This document shows, piece after piece, positions 7,176 to 16,488 of a DNA stretch of 64,000 bases. Position numbers and translations under genes: made by a program. The notes beneath the pieces were generated by a model. It did no database searches, had not been told where the DNA came from, and saw nothing but the letters and a program-made list of their open reading frames with translations. This DNA is from Acidimicrobiia bacterium (GTDB lineage: Bacteria > Actinomycetota > Acidimicrobiia > Spongiisociales > ZC4RG35): assembly GCA_028285585.1 (NCBI GenBank), contig JANQOU010000001.1, positions 23,847 through 87,846 on the forward strand, read 5' to 3'. Within the stretch, counting starts at the first letter, position 1, and each line of letters begins with the position of its first letter.

Positions 7176-9254
7176 TCAGATGAGGCTCGCTTCTTCCTCG
7201 GCGAGAGCTAGCAGTTCTTCGGCTACGAGTTTTGCGTGAGGGTCAGCAGCCCCCGAGGCGAACGAGACGCCTTCAGCCTCCAACACCTCCGTCGGATCAC
7301 GAGTATCACTCTGATCGGTCCAGGCAAACCCATCGGCGACATGTCCGTCCCAAGTGAGCACCCGGTACGGCTTGAAACACGTCGTGCATTTCGAAACGTG
7401 ATTGGCAAGTGCTTGGGCCGATGTACCAACGGCTTCTGCCAGGTAGAAGTAGCCAGTCCATTTGCCGTCAGGAATCCGCTCCAGAATCTCGTGGGTGAGT
7501 CCCCAATCGAAACCTTGCTCCTGTTTGAACCGGGCGCGGTAGTCGGCCAACACTTCAGGTGGCAGGGTTGGCCGCCTCCACAGGGCGGTTGCCTGTTCGG
7601 CCAACTTCTTCGCCCGAGCAACGATTGTTTCTTCGTTCCAGGTATTGAGTTCAGCGAGATCCTTGTTGAGCTGGAGGTGGCTGTCGCGAAAGCCTCCGGG
7701 CATGTCCCGCTTCTCAACGAACGACCGGTCGGATAACTCGGGGTTGTAGCCCGTCAGAGTCAGGTTGCCGAGCGTGTGCAACAGTGGGGTCCGCACGTCT
7801 GCCCAGTCTGGGCCGAGCATCTCCTGCCACTCCTCTGACAGATTCTCGTTCTGCGGCAAGACATGCTCGATGGTGTAATCGCCGATGCTTACGGGCTCTT
7901 TGTGCCCCTCGTTCTCCATCTTGACCAAGAAGTAGGGCGCTCGTTGAAGGTGGTAGGTGTCCTCCTCCCGCAGGTACTTCCCAAACTCCTCGTCGTCGGG
8001 GAACCGCTTGTAGGTGTCGAGCGTCAGAAGTCTGCCCAGCACACTCTCCACGTACTTCTGCGGGTTTATCTGACCGGCAAGCGAGGCGAAGGTCTTGTTC
8101 AGAGAGTTGGTGGGAATTCGACAAATCGCCCGGCGGAACAAGTACGAGATGACCGTGTCGAGGATGAGCGCAAACTCGGACGAAGGCAGCTGGCCTGCCT
8201 TGTAGTCGTCGTAGACACGCAGGAGGAAGGGATAAGCCACGGTGGCCTTCAGCTGCTCGATCTCAGCGAAACGGACGGCAAGCAACGGGTCCGGCTCCTT
8301 TCCCAACGCCATCGCAACGAAGTGCTTTGCGCTGTTGCTCAGGTCGACAACCACCGCCTCTTGCGTCTTGCCCAGTTCGGCTTGGGCGATAGTGAAATCC
8401 TTGAAGGCGTCATAGATGTCCTGCAGCCTCGGAATGGCTCCGGTCCGGAAGGTCAGGTAGTGGCGAACGAACTCGTCGAATCGACGTTCGTTGGCTCCCT
8501 TGAACTCCTGCTCCATCGGAAACCAGTAGCCCTCGTATAGCTGGATCTGCTGACTTGGTTCGAGATCCATCAGCACGAAGTTCCTTATGAGATCGGCCTG
8601 CGACAGCTTCTTGCCAGTCGAGTTCATCGCCTCAAAAACCAACTGTGGGTTGTCCACTCCTCGCGCCAAGTGCACATCGACCACGACAAGTTTGGATATG
8701 CCTCTGCAAATGTCAGCGAGGTCGACCTTCGAGTCCTCAAGCATGGAGACAAAGAACTGGTAGTTCGCAACGACACGAGAGGCGGTTTCCTTCGGCAGTG
8801 GGTCGTTCCGAACAACTGCCTTGAGAGCCTCCTTGTCGCTCTGAGTCAGTAGCAGCTTGAAGTACTTGTCACCGGTCTCGTACTCATTTGTAAGCCACAG
8901 CCCTCGGATCTTCCGAGGGGCAAAGCCTGTAACCGGCTCTCGCTCATCCTCTGGGAGGCGTTCAAGGTGAGTGGCCAATGCGGCGAGCAGGAGTGTGACT
9001 GTCGTGATGCGTTGCTGACCGTCGATTACGAGCGCCGGCTCAGCTTGGGCGATCGTGCCATGGTCCTTCTCGACGTAAACGATGGAACCAGTGAAGTGCG
9101 CCCCGATGGCTTCGCTCGTCCCGGCTCGGACGATGTCCTTCCAGAGCTGCTCACACTCGGCCGCATCCCATGAGTAGACGCGTTGGTAGATGGGCACCAC
9201 AAACTGAGTCGCTTTCTTGAGCAGATCCAGCAGATTCACGTCTACCGCTTTCAA
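7176..9254 (-). CDS. DUF262/DUF1524 (GmrSD-like) nuclease with alkyltransferase-like C-terminus
   Basis: 692 residues. The N-terminal DUF262 part shows VPIYQRVYSWD (about 20-30) and VIDGQQRITTVTLLL (76-90), the DGQQR nucleotide-binding signature of GmrS. The C-terminal DUF1524 part shows an EHVLPQ HNH-type motif (Glu463-His464) and GNLTLTGYNPELSDRSF (about 496-512), as in GmrD. Together they form a single-chain type IV restriction enzyme that cuts modified (for example glucosylated) DNA. Residues about 590-665 then resemble the DNA-binding winged-helix domain of O6-alkylguanine transferase-like (ATL) proteins, without the PCHR active-site Cys. A TTG start at 9254 is supported by AGGAGG at 9262-9267. 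The gene is divergent from hsdM. Confidence 0.85.
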   Translation of the reverse strand: MKAVDVNLLDLLKKATQFVVPIYQRVYSWDAAECEQLWKDIVRAGTSEAIGAHFTGSIVYVEKDHGTIAQAEPALVIDGQQRITTVTLLLAALATHLERLPEDEREPVTGFAPRKIRGLWLTNEYETGDKYFKLLLTQSDKEALKAVVRNDPLPKETASRVVANYQFFVSMLEDSKVDLADICRGISKLVVVDVHLARGVDNPQLVFEAMNSTGKKLSQADLIRNFVLMDLEPSQQIQLYEGYWFPMEQEFKGANERRFDEFVRHYLTFRTGAIPRLQDIYDAFKDFTIAQAELGKTQEAVVVDLSNSAKHFVAMALGKEPDPLLAVRFAEIEQLKATVAYPFLLRVYDDYKAGQLPSSEFALILDTVISYLFRRAICRIPTNSLNKTFASLAGQINPQKYVESVLGRLLTLDTYKRFPDDEEFGKYLREEDTYHLQRAPYFLVKMENEGHKEPVSIGDYTIEHVLPQNENLSEEWQEMLGPDWADVRTPLLHTLGNLTLTGYNPELSDRSFVEKRDMPGGFRDSHLQLNKDLAELNTWNEETIVARAKKLAEQATALWRRPTLPPEVLADYRARFKQEQGFDWGLTHEILERIPDGKWTGYFYLAEAVGTSAQALANHVSKCTTCFKPYRVLTWDGHVADGFAWTDQSDTRDPTEVLEAEGVSFASGAADPHAKLVAEELLALAEEEASLI

Positions 9255-9539
9255 CGGACTACCTCCTGCACGCTTTCCTCAACTAGGCCAGCTGAAGCGA
9301 CGAGCTGTGCTCCTCTTCGCCCCAAACCGTAGTGCCGGCAACCATCCTCGGTCACGGCCGCCAGCAGTGGCTCAAGCCAGATTCAACGCGCGGGTATCGT
9401 CGCTCACTGACCAAATGCAATCGCCATCACGAAACAATGATCGAATCCGCCGTGGACCACTCGGCGTTGCGAACATCGAGTCGAGCAAGTCGTCATCTCA
9501 CTATGAATTCGTTCGTTCAGAAGAAGCCTTAGCCAGTCC
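9255..9539. other. Divergent intergenic region between the DUF262 gene and hsdM
   Basis: Apart from the AGGAGG ribosome-binding site of the minus-strand gene, I see no gene, repeat or clear promoter here. It must hold the promoters of both flanking genes. Confidence 0.4.
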
Positions 9540-11114
9540 ATGAACAAGGAAACGCAGCGTGCCGAACTGCACAAGACCATCTGGCGGATTGCCAATGACC
9601 TGAGAGGAAGTGTCGACGGGTGGGATTTCAAGCAGTACGTGCTCGGACTGTTGTTCTACCGGTTCATCTCGGAGAATCTCGCCGCCTATCTGAACGAGCA
9701 TGAACACAAGGCTGGTTCTCCCGACTTCGACTACGCCAGCATCAGTGATGAGGACGCCGAATTCGGCCGTAGGGAAACCGTTGTCGAGAAGGGCTTCTAC
9801 ATTCTGCCCAGCGAATTGTTCGTCAACGTCCGCGCCCGAGCCAGAGACGATGAGGATCTCAACGAGACTCTTGAGAAGGTCTTCGCCAACATCGAAGGAT
9901 CCGCAGTCGGCAGTGCAAGCGAGGGCGACTTCAAGGGGCTGTTCGATGATCTGGACGTGAACAGCGCCAAGCTTGGGTCGACGGTCGCCAAGCGCAACGA
10001 GAAGCTGGTGAAGTTGCTTGACGCCATCGGCGACCTCAACCTGAACAACGGAGGGGGCACGTTCACCGACAACACCATCGACGCGTTCGGCGACGCCTAC
10101 GAGTACTTGATGACCATGTACGCCTCCGGTGCCGGGAAGTCGGGTGGTGAGTTCTTCACCCCTCAGGAGGTATCCGAACTCCTGGCTCGGATGACCGTTG
10201 TCGGAAAGACCGAGGTCAACAAGGTCTACGACCCGGCGTGTGGTTCGGGTTCACTGCTTCTCAAATTCGCCAAAGTCCTGGGCCGGGACAACGTGCGTCA
10301 GGGGTTCTTCGGTCAAGAGATCAACCTCACCACCTTCAACCTGTGCCGCATCAACATGTTCCTCCACGACATCAACTACGAGCACTTCGACATCGCCCAC
10401 GGCGACACACTGACGGATCCGGCCCACTGGGATGACGAGCCCTTCGAGGCGATCGTCTCCAATCCTCCTTACTCGACGAAGTGGGAGGGCGACTCCAACA
10501 CACTTCTCATCAACGACCCGAGGTACGCCCCAGCTGGTGTTCTTGCCCCAAAGTCGAAGGCCGACCTCGCATTCACCATGCACATACTGAGCTGGCTGGC
10601 CGTGAACGGGACGGCGGCCATCGTCGAGTTCCCCGGCGTCCTCTACCGGGGCGGCGCCGAGAAAAAGATCCGCAAGTACCTCATCGACAACAACTACGTC
10701 GACACCGTGATCCAGCTGCCGCCAGACCTCTTCTTCGGCACCACCATCGCCACTTGTGTGATCGTGCTGAAGAAGTCGAAAGCCGACAACAGCACTCTCT
10801 TCATAGACGCGTCGGAACAGTTCGTTCGGAGTGGGAACAAGAACAAGCTCACCGAAGAGAACCAAGAGGCCATCCTCGATGCCTTTGTCGACCGCGCCGA
10901 TGCGGATCACTTCGTCCGGTTGGTTGAGAACACCGAAATCGAGGACAACGACTACAACCTCTCTGTCACGTCGTACGTCGAGCCCGAGGACACCCGTGAA
11001 CCGGTCGACATCGTGGCACTCAACGCTGAGATCGCCGAGATCGTGATACGCCAGCAGGAACTGCGGACGGCCATCGACGAGATCGTGGCCGATCTAGAGG
11101 ATTCACCATCGTGA
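9540..11114 (+). CDS. hsdM: Type I restriction-modification, methyltransferase subunit
   Basis: 524 residues, a usual length for HsdM. The helical HsdM N-terminal domain is followed by the N6-adenine methyltransferase core, with the SAM-binding motif DPACGSGS (231-238) and the catalytic NPPY motif (308-311). With HsdS it methylates adenine in a bipartite recognition site in host DNA, and with HsdR it forms the restriction complex. The downstream hsdS start overlaps its stop codon (GTGA), which implies translational coupling. Confidence 0.96.
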   Translation: MNKETQRAELHKTIWRIANDLRGSVDGWDFKQYVLGLLFYRFISENLAAYLNEHEHKAGSPDFDYASISDEDAEFGRRETVVEKGFYILPSELFVNVRARARDDEDLNETLEKVFANIEGSAVGSASEGDFKGLFDDLDVNSAKLGSTVAKRNEKLVKLLDAIGDLNLNNGGGTFTDNTIDAFGDAYEYLMTMYASGAGKSGGEFFTPQEVSELLARMTVVGKTEVNKVYDPACGSGSLLLKFAKVLGRDNVRQGFFGQEINLTTFNLCRINMFLHDINYEHFDIAHGDTLTDPAHWDDEPFEAIVSNPPYSTKWEGDSNTLLINDPRYAPAGVLAPKSKADLAFTMHILSWLAVNGTAAIVEFPGVLYRGGAEKKIRKYLIDNNYVDTVIQLPPDLFFGTTIATCVIVLKKSKADNSTLFIDASEQFVRSGNKNKLTEENQEAILDAFVDRADADHFVRLVENTEIEDNDYNLSVTSYVEPEDTREPVDIVALNAEIAEIVIRQQELRTAIDEIVADLEDSPS

Positions 11115-12295
11115 GCCGGATCGATGGCCTGATTCAGGAGCTTTGCCCGGATGGGGTGAAGTTCGAGAGCTTGGGGGAGGTGGGTAGCTTCACTCGCGGG
11201 AGTGGCATCCAGAAAGCCGACCTTATCGAGGACGGTGTCGGCGCAATTCACTACGGCCAGATTCATACGCACTACCGAACATGGGCACGGGAGACCAAGT
11301 CGTTCGTAGCACCAGAAATGGCGGTGCGACTGAAGTTGGCGCGAACTGGAGACCTCGTGATCGCAACCACCAGCGAAGACGACGAAGCTGTCGGCAAGGC
11401 TGTTGCATGGCTGGGAGCAAACGAGGTCGCCGTCAGCACCGACGCATACATCTTCCGACATTCACTCGACCCGAAGTACATGGCCTACTTCTTCCAAACC
11501 GACCAATTCCATCTCCAGAAGAGACGCTTCATCACGGGGACGAAAGTCCGCCGGATATCTGGCGACAACCTTGCGAAGGTTCTGATTCCTGCCCCTCCGA
11601 TCGAGGTCCAACAGGAGATCGTTCGGGTTTTGGACTTGTTTCAGTCGCTGGAAGCGGAGCTGGGGGCGGAACTTGAGGCGGAGCTGGAAGCGCGCCGCCG
11701 TCAGTACGACCACTATCGCGACTCCCTTCTGACTTTCCCTGGGACTGTCCACTGGGCGACTCTTGGCGAAGTCGCCGCGAATCTTGATTCGATGCGGAAA
11801 CCAGTCTCTAAAGCCGCTCGGGTAAGGGGCCAGTATCCGTACTACGGAGCCTCCGGCATCGTCGACTATGTGGATGACTACCTGTTCGACGGCGACTATC
11901 TGCTCGTCTCCGAAGACGGTGCAAATCTCCTTGCCAGATCCAAACCGATTGCCTTTTCCGCCTCCGGAAAGATCTGGGTGAACAATCATGCTCACGTCCT
12001 TGAATTCGACTCCTATGCGACTCGACGCCTAATCGAGGTCTACCTCAACTCCATCGACATAAGCATGTATGTCGGCGCCGCCGCCCAGCCAAAGTTGACT
12101 CAGAAGAACCTCAACCGGATTCGCGTCCCCGTCCCACCGCTCGCAGAGCAAGAGCGCATCGTCGCCATCCTGGACAAGTTCGGCGCCCTGGTGAACGACC
12201 TTTCGATCGGTCTCCCCGCCGAACTCGCCGCCCGTCGCCAACAGTACGAGTACTACCGGGATCGGCTACTCACCTTCTCGGAACGAGCTGCCTGA
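11111..12295 (+). CDS. hsdS: Type I restriction-modification, specificity subunit
   Basis: 394 residues with the two-target-recognition-domain layout of HsdS. The first TRD (about 1-165) and second TRD (about 215-345) are each followed by a conserved helical segment ending in the near-identical pieces RRQYDHYRDSLLTF and RRQQYEYYRDRLLTF. The central spacer holds short in-frame repeats (ELGAELEAELEA) like the TAEL-type repeats that set the gap between the two half-sites. The recognition sequence cannot be read from the protein. The GTG start overlaps the hsdM stop. Confidence 0.95.
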   Translation: MSRIDGLIQELCPDGVKFESLGEVGSFTRGSGIQKADLIEDGVGAIHYGQIHTHYRTWARETKSFVAPEMAVRLKLARTGDLVIATTSEDDEAVGKAVAWLGANEVAVSTDAYIFRHSLDPKYMAYFFQTDQFHLQKRRFITGTKVRRISGDNLAKVLIPAPPIEVQQEIVRVLDLFQSLEAELGAELEAELEARRRQYDHYRDSLLTFPGTVHWATLGEVAANLDSMRKPVSKAARVRGQYPYYGASGIVDYVDDYLFDGDYLLVSEDGANLLARSKPIAFSASGKIWVNNHAHVLEFDSYATRRLIEVYLNSIDISMYVGAAAQPKLTQKNLNRIRVPVPPLAEQERIVAILDKFGALVNDLSIGLPAELAARRQQYEYYRDRLLTFSERAA

Positions 12296-12299
12296 ACTG

Positions 12300-12338
12300 T
12301 TGACTATCGGATAACTGGATAATATCATCCAGTATATG
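12300..12338 (+). promoter_or_regulatory. Promoter and palindromic operator of the MNT gene; probably leaderless
   Basis: TTGACT (12300-12305) and TATCAT (12323-12328) are separated by 17 bases, close to the sigma-70-type consensus. A palindrome (ACTGGAT at 12314-12320, ATCCAGT at 12327-12333) overlaps the -10 box. The ATG begins at 12336, where the transcript would start, so the mRNA is probably leaderless. The palindrome probably binds the HTH of the encoded protein, giving autorepression (inferred). Confidence 0.6.
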
Positions 12339-12920
12339 AGAACTGAGGCTCCGCTGCTGGCACCGGTGTTCCGGTCGGAGGGACAGGCCCGGCTTCTCGC
12401 CACTCTCGTCCTCACCGGGGACGAACTGAGCCTCACCGACCTCGCGGAACGGTCCGATGTCGCTTATGCGACGGCACACAGAGAGGTGGCCCGTCTCCTC
12501 GATGCGGGGATCCTGGCCGAGCGCCAGGTAGGTCGGACCCGTCTGGTTTCGGCCAATGCTGAAAGCCCGCTGGTCGAACCGCTGCGTGAGATTCTCCTCA
12601 TCACCGCCGGGCCGGCGGCACTTCTTGCCGAAGCACTGGCAGAGGTCGAGGGAGTCGACTTCGCCGTTCTCTACGGTTCCTATGCAGCGCGGGCGCAGGG
12701 AGTCAAAGGCCCAGCCCCTCAAGACATCGACCTCATGGTCATCGGTAGGCCCAATCCGGAGAAGATCTATGCTGTGTGCGACCAGGTCGAGCCCCAAGTG
12801 GGCAGACCGATCAACCCCACGATCCTCAGCCAGGCCGAGTTCGGCGAAGAGTCCGGGTTCCTCTCGCACATCGCCGATAACCCGACAGTCCCGATCATCG
12901 GTGAGGTCCCTTGGCAGTGA
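12336..12920 (+). CDS. HTH-nucleotidyltransferase (MNT-type) protein, probable antitoxin
   Basis: 194 residues. A winged helix-turn-helix spans about residues 15-75. It is followed by a minimal nucleotidyltransferase domain with Gly114-Ser115 (the GSY segment) and an Asp130-x-Asp132 pair (DIDLMV), the metal-binding signature of the Pol-beta superfamily. MNT proteins paired with HEPN proteins act as antitoxins, in several cases by AMPylating the toxin. Here the next gene is HEPN-like and overlaps this stop codon. The pair is embedded between hsdS and hsdR with its own promoter. The antitoxin role is inferred from this context. Confidence 0.78.
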   Translation: MRTEAPLLAPVFRSEGQARLLATLVLTGDELSLTDLAERSDVAYATAHREVARLLDAGILAERQVGRTRLVSANAESPLVEPLREILLITAGPAALLAEALAEVEGVDFAVLYGSYAARAQGVKGPAPQDIDLMVIGRPNPEKIYAVCDQVEPQVGRPINPTILSQAEFGEESGFLSHIADNPTVPIIGEVPWQ

Positions 12921-13366
12921 TCCCGCTCTCCGAGGACCAGCAGAAGGCCATCGATGATCTGGTCGGCGCCGGTCGGATCGAGGTCGTTCCTGCGGATCTC
13001 AACCGAGCGTCGGCTTTCCTGCAACAGGCAGAGAACTCGCTGGCCGACATTGAGAATGTCACCGTGATCCAGAATCGCTACACCCTCGCTTACGACGCCG
13101 GCCATGCCGCTGGTGAAGCCGTGCTCACCGCGTATGGGTATCGCACCACCAACCAGCCTGGACACCACGAAGCGTTGGGTCTGTTCCTTTCTGCGATTCT
13201 GTCTGAACCGAACCAGGCGGAGGCGGCAGCGCACTTCAAGCGAAGGCGACGAGCCCGAAACCAGATGCAATACCGCGCCCGCCCACCGAGCGAGACCGAC
13301 ACGGAACAGGCTGCCCGTACAGCAACCACTCTGGTCGAGGCCGTGCGTCAGCGAGGAGTGGAGTGA
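12917..13366 (+). CDS. HEPN-domain protein, probable toxin/RNase partner
   Basis: 149 residues from the GTG at 12917, which overlaps the MNT stop (GTGA). A TTG six bases upstream (12911) is an alternative start, closer to a GAGG sequence. The all-helical protein carries an AYDAGHAAGEAVL helix and an Arg-rich segment ending RARNQMQY. This resembles the R...RNxxxY form of the HEPN active site (RNase toxins such as HepT carry Rx4HxY). The missing His means catalysis is not assured. Its stop overlaps the hsdR start, so it is translated within the restriction operon. Confidence 0.68.
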   Translation: MIPLSEDQQKAIDDLVGAGRIEVVPADLNRASAFLQQAENSLADIENVTVIQNRYTLAYDAGHAAGEAVLTAYGYRTTNQPGHHEALGLFLSAILSEPNQAEAAAHFKRRRRARNQMQYRARPPSETDTEQAARTATTLVEAVRQRGVE

Positions 13367-16300
13367 AGGAAAGTCCCGGGTCGCACTACGAGCCGATTGC
13401 TCTCAGCTCGGAGAGCACGGTCGTCGCTGAGTTCGTACCTGACGTAAACGCCGAGTCGTCGTATCAGTCAGAGGCCGAGCTTGAAAGGGCTTTCATCGCG
13501 CTTCTCCAGCAACAGGCGTATGAGTACCTGCCTATCACCAGCGAGGCCCAGCTGATTGCCAACGTGCGGACTCAGCTCGAGGCTCTGAACGCGATCGAGT
13601 TCAGCGATGCCGAATGGGAGCGGTTCTTCACCGAACGAGTATCTGGGGATAAGGACGGCATCGCCGAGAAGACGGCACGTATCCAGGAAGATCATGTCCA
13701 GCTCCTCGAACGGGACGACGGGTCGACCAAGAACGTCCGGCTGATCGACAAGAAGAACGTCCACAACAACCGGGTACAGGTGATCAACCAGTACGAAATC
13801 GAAGGCTCTCGCAAAAACCGGTATGACGTGACGATGCTGGTCAACGGACTGCCGATGGTGCACATCGAACTGAAACGTCGCGGCGTGGCGATTCGCGAGG
13901 CGTTCAACCAGATCAGTCGTTATCAACGGGACAGCTTTTGGGCCGGCTCGGGCCTATTCGAGTACGTGCAGGTCTTTGTGATCAGCAACGGCACCCACAC
14001 CAAGTACTACAGCAACACCAACCGGCTCCAGCATCTCGACGAGACCGGCGGAAACAAGCGGTCGCGGCGAACATCGAACAGCTTCGAGTTCACGAGTTGG
14101 TGGGCCGACTCGAACAACAAGCCGATCCAAGACTTGACCGGATTCGCTCGGACGTTCTTTGCCAGGCACACGTTGTTGAACATCCTCACCAAGTACTGCG
14201 TGTTCGACGTTGACTGGATGCTGCTGGTGATGCGGCCCTATCAGATCGCCGCTACCGAGGAGATCCTCCGGCGGATTGAGGTCTCGACCAACTATCGAAC
14301 TCTCGGCACAGTCGCGGCCGGTGGTTACGTGTGGCACACCACCGGCTCCGGTAAGACTCTGACCAGTTTCAAGGCCGCGCAACTGGCGAGCCGGTTACCG
14401 GACATCGACAAGGTGCTGTTCGTGGTCGACCGGAAGGATCTCGACTACCAGACGATGCGTGAGTACGACCGGTTTCAGAAGGGAGCGGCCAACTCGAACA
14501 CATCAACCCGGGTCCTGAAACGGCAACTTGAAGACCCAGACGCTCGGATCATCGTCACCACCATCCAGAAGCTGGCCAACCTCGTTGGAGGAAACAAGGA
14601 CCATTCCATCTACGACGGTCATGTGGTGATCGTGTTCGACGAGTGTCATCGGTCGCAGTTCGGTGAGATGCACACAGCGATCACCAACGCGTTCAAGCGC
14701 TACCACCTTTTCGGTTTCACCGGCACACCTATCTTCTCCGACAACGCAAGAAGCGGGGGAAACCCGCGTCTCCGGACGACAGAGCAGGCATTCGGCGACA
14801 AGCTGCACACCTACACGATCGTCGACGCCATCAGCGACAAGAACGTGCTGCCCTTCCGCATCGACTACGTCAATACAGTGCGGCTGCCGGAAGGCATCGA
14901 CGACAAGCAGGTCAGTGCCATCGACACTGAGAACGCGTTGTTGGCCACCGAGCGGGTGAGCCAGGTCGTCGCCTACATCCTCGAGCACTTCGACCAGAAG
15001 ACCCGACGGGCCGAGCACTATCTGCTCAAGGATCGGCGGCTGCGTGGGTTCAACTCACTGTTCGCAACGTCGTCAATCAGAGCTGCACGCATCTACTACA
15101 ACCAGTTCGGCCGCCAACAGGAGCACCTCCCCTCGGATCAGCAACTCAAAGTCGGGATGATCTACAGCTACGCCGCAAACGAGGAAGAACCGGATGGTCT
15201 GCTTGCTGAGGAAGGGTTCGACCCGCATGACCTGTCCGTAGACGACCGCACGTTCCTCGAAGATGTCATCCAGGACTACAACGACATGTTCGGCACGAGT
15301 TTCGACACGTCGTCGGATCGGTTCGAGAACTACTACAAGGACCTGTCGCAGCGGATCCGGAACCGCGAGATCGACATCGTGATCGTCGTCAACATGCTCC
15401 TCACCGGATTCGACGCCACGACTCTGAACACGTTGTGGGTAGACAAGAACCTCCGTGCTCACGGCTTGCTCCAGGCCTACTCACGTACCAATCGCATCCT
15501 CAACTCTGTCAAGACCTACGGGAACATCGTCAGCTTCCGAGACCTGGAAGAGGCGACCAACGACTCCATCGCCCTGTTCGGCAACAAGGACGCCGGTGGG
15601 ATCGTCCTCCTGAAACCGTTCCAGGAGTACTTCGAGGAATACTCAGAGCTTGTGTCCGAACTTCTGGAGAAGTACCCAATCGGCGAACAGATCGTTGGAG
15701 AGAGGGCGCAGAAAGAGTTCATCGCCCTCTTCGGAGCGATCCTTCGACTCCGAAACATCCTCGTCTCCTTCGACGACTTCGAAGATCAACAGATACTGAC
15801 ACCACGCCAGATCCAGGACTATCAGAGCCTCTACCTCGACCTCTACGCCGACTTCAGAGTTCGGGAGGCAGCAGACAAGGAATCCATCCTCGACGACATC
15901 GTTTTTGAGATCGAGCTGATCAAACAGGTCGAGATCAACGTCGACTACATCCTGATGCTGGTGGAGAAGTATCGCGAGGCCAAAGGCGACGACACCGACA
16001 AGGAGATGCGTGCCGAAATCGAGCGCGCCATCGATTCCAGCCCATCGCTACGAAACAAGAAAGACCTCATCGAAGCCTTCGTCGACTCACTATCCGTGAC
16101 TGCCGACGTCGACGCCGAATGGCAGACCTTCGTCGCCACAAGACGAGCCGAGGAGCTCGACCGAATAATCGCTGAAGAGCGCCTCGACCGAAACGCAACG
16201 ATGGCTTTCGTAGATCGTGCTTTCCGCGATGGAGCAGTCCCAGCGGGTGGCACAGCGATCACCAGAGTCTTACCAGCGGTCTCCCGATTCTCCGCGACCG

Positions 16301-16377
16301 GCGACCATGGGGCGAAGAAGAACATCGTGATCGAGCGGCTGACAGAGTTCTTCGAACGATTCTTCGGCCTCGGCTAG
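13363..16377 (+). CDS. hsdR: Type I restriction-modification, restriction subunit (helicase-nuclease)
   Basis: 1004 residues, a normal length. The N-terminal PD-(D/E)XK nuclease is visible as YDVTMLVNG...HIELKRRG (about 147-170). The superfamily 2 helicase core shows Walker A TTGSGKT (near 330) and the DECH box VFDECHRSQFG (near 425). The last about 200 residues are the helical domain that docks on HsdM. The subunit cuts unmethylated DNA after ATP-driven translocation. The GTG start at 13363 overlaps the HEPN stop (GTGA), so the five genes hsdM-hsdS-MNT-HEPN-hsdR form one block. Confidence 0.96.
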   Translation: MKESPGSHYEPIALSSESTVVAEFVPDVNAESSYQSEAELERAFIALLQQQAYEYLPITSEAQLIANVRTQLEALNAIEFSDAEWERFFTERVSGDKDGIAEKTARIQEDHVQLLERDDGSTKNVRLIDKKNVHNNRVQVINQYEIEGSRKNRYDVTMLVNGLPMVHIELKRRGVAIREAFNQISRYQRDSFWAGSGLFEYVQVFVISNGTHTKYYSNTNRLQHLDETGGNKRSRRTSNSFEFTSWWADSNNKPIQDLTGFARTFFARHTLLNILTKYCVFDVDWMLLVMRPYQIAATEEILRRIEVSTNYRTLGTVAAGGYVWHTTGSGKTLTSFKAAQLASRLPDIDKVLFVVDRKDLDYQTMREYDRFQKGAANSNTSTRVLKRQLEDPDARIIVTTIQKLANLVGGNKDHSIYDGHVVIVFDECHRSQFGEMHTAITNAFKRYHLFGFTGTPIFSDNARSGGNPRLRTTEQAFGDKLHTYTIVDAISDKNVLPFRIDYVNTVRLPEGIDDKQVSAIDTENALLATERVSQVVAYILEHFDQKTRRAEHYLLKDRRLRGFNSLFATSSIRAARIYYNQFGRQQEHLPSDQQLKVGMIYSYAANEEEPDGLLAEEGFDPHDLSVDDRTFLEDVIQDYNDMFGTSFDTSSDRFENYYKDLSQRIRNREIDIVIVVNMLLTGFDATTLNTLWVDKNLRAHGLLQAYSRTNRILNSVKTYGNIVSFRDLEEATNDSIALFGNKDAGGIVLLKPFQEYFEEYSELVSELLEKYPIGEQIVGERAQKEFIALFGAILRLRNILVSFDDFEDQQILTPRQIQDYQSLYLDLYADFRVREAADKESILDDIVFEIELIKQVEINVDYILMLVEKYREAKGDDTDKEMRAEIERAIDSSPSLRNKKDLIEAFVDSLSVTADVDAEWQTFVATRRAEELDRIIAEERLDRNATMAFVDRAFRDGAVPAGGTAITRVLPAVSRFSATGDHGAKKNIVIERLTEFFERFFGLG

Positions 16378-16488
16378 TGCTTTGTTGTGCGAGGACAGCA
16401 CAGCCGGGGTAGAAACCAGCAGAGTGCACTAAATCCGATGGTGCAACTTCAGCGATACTCTGTGGACACGAAGGTCATGGCACACGTC

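Noticed and set aside
10251..10910. 219-codon open frame antisense to hsdM
   Set aside because: hsdM is certain from its SAM and NPPY motifs; the antisense product has no recognisable domain.
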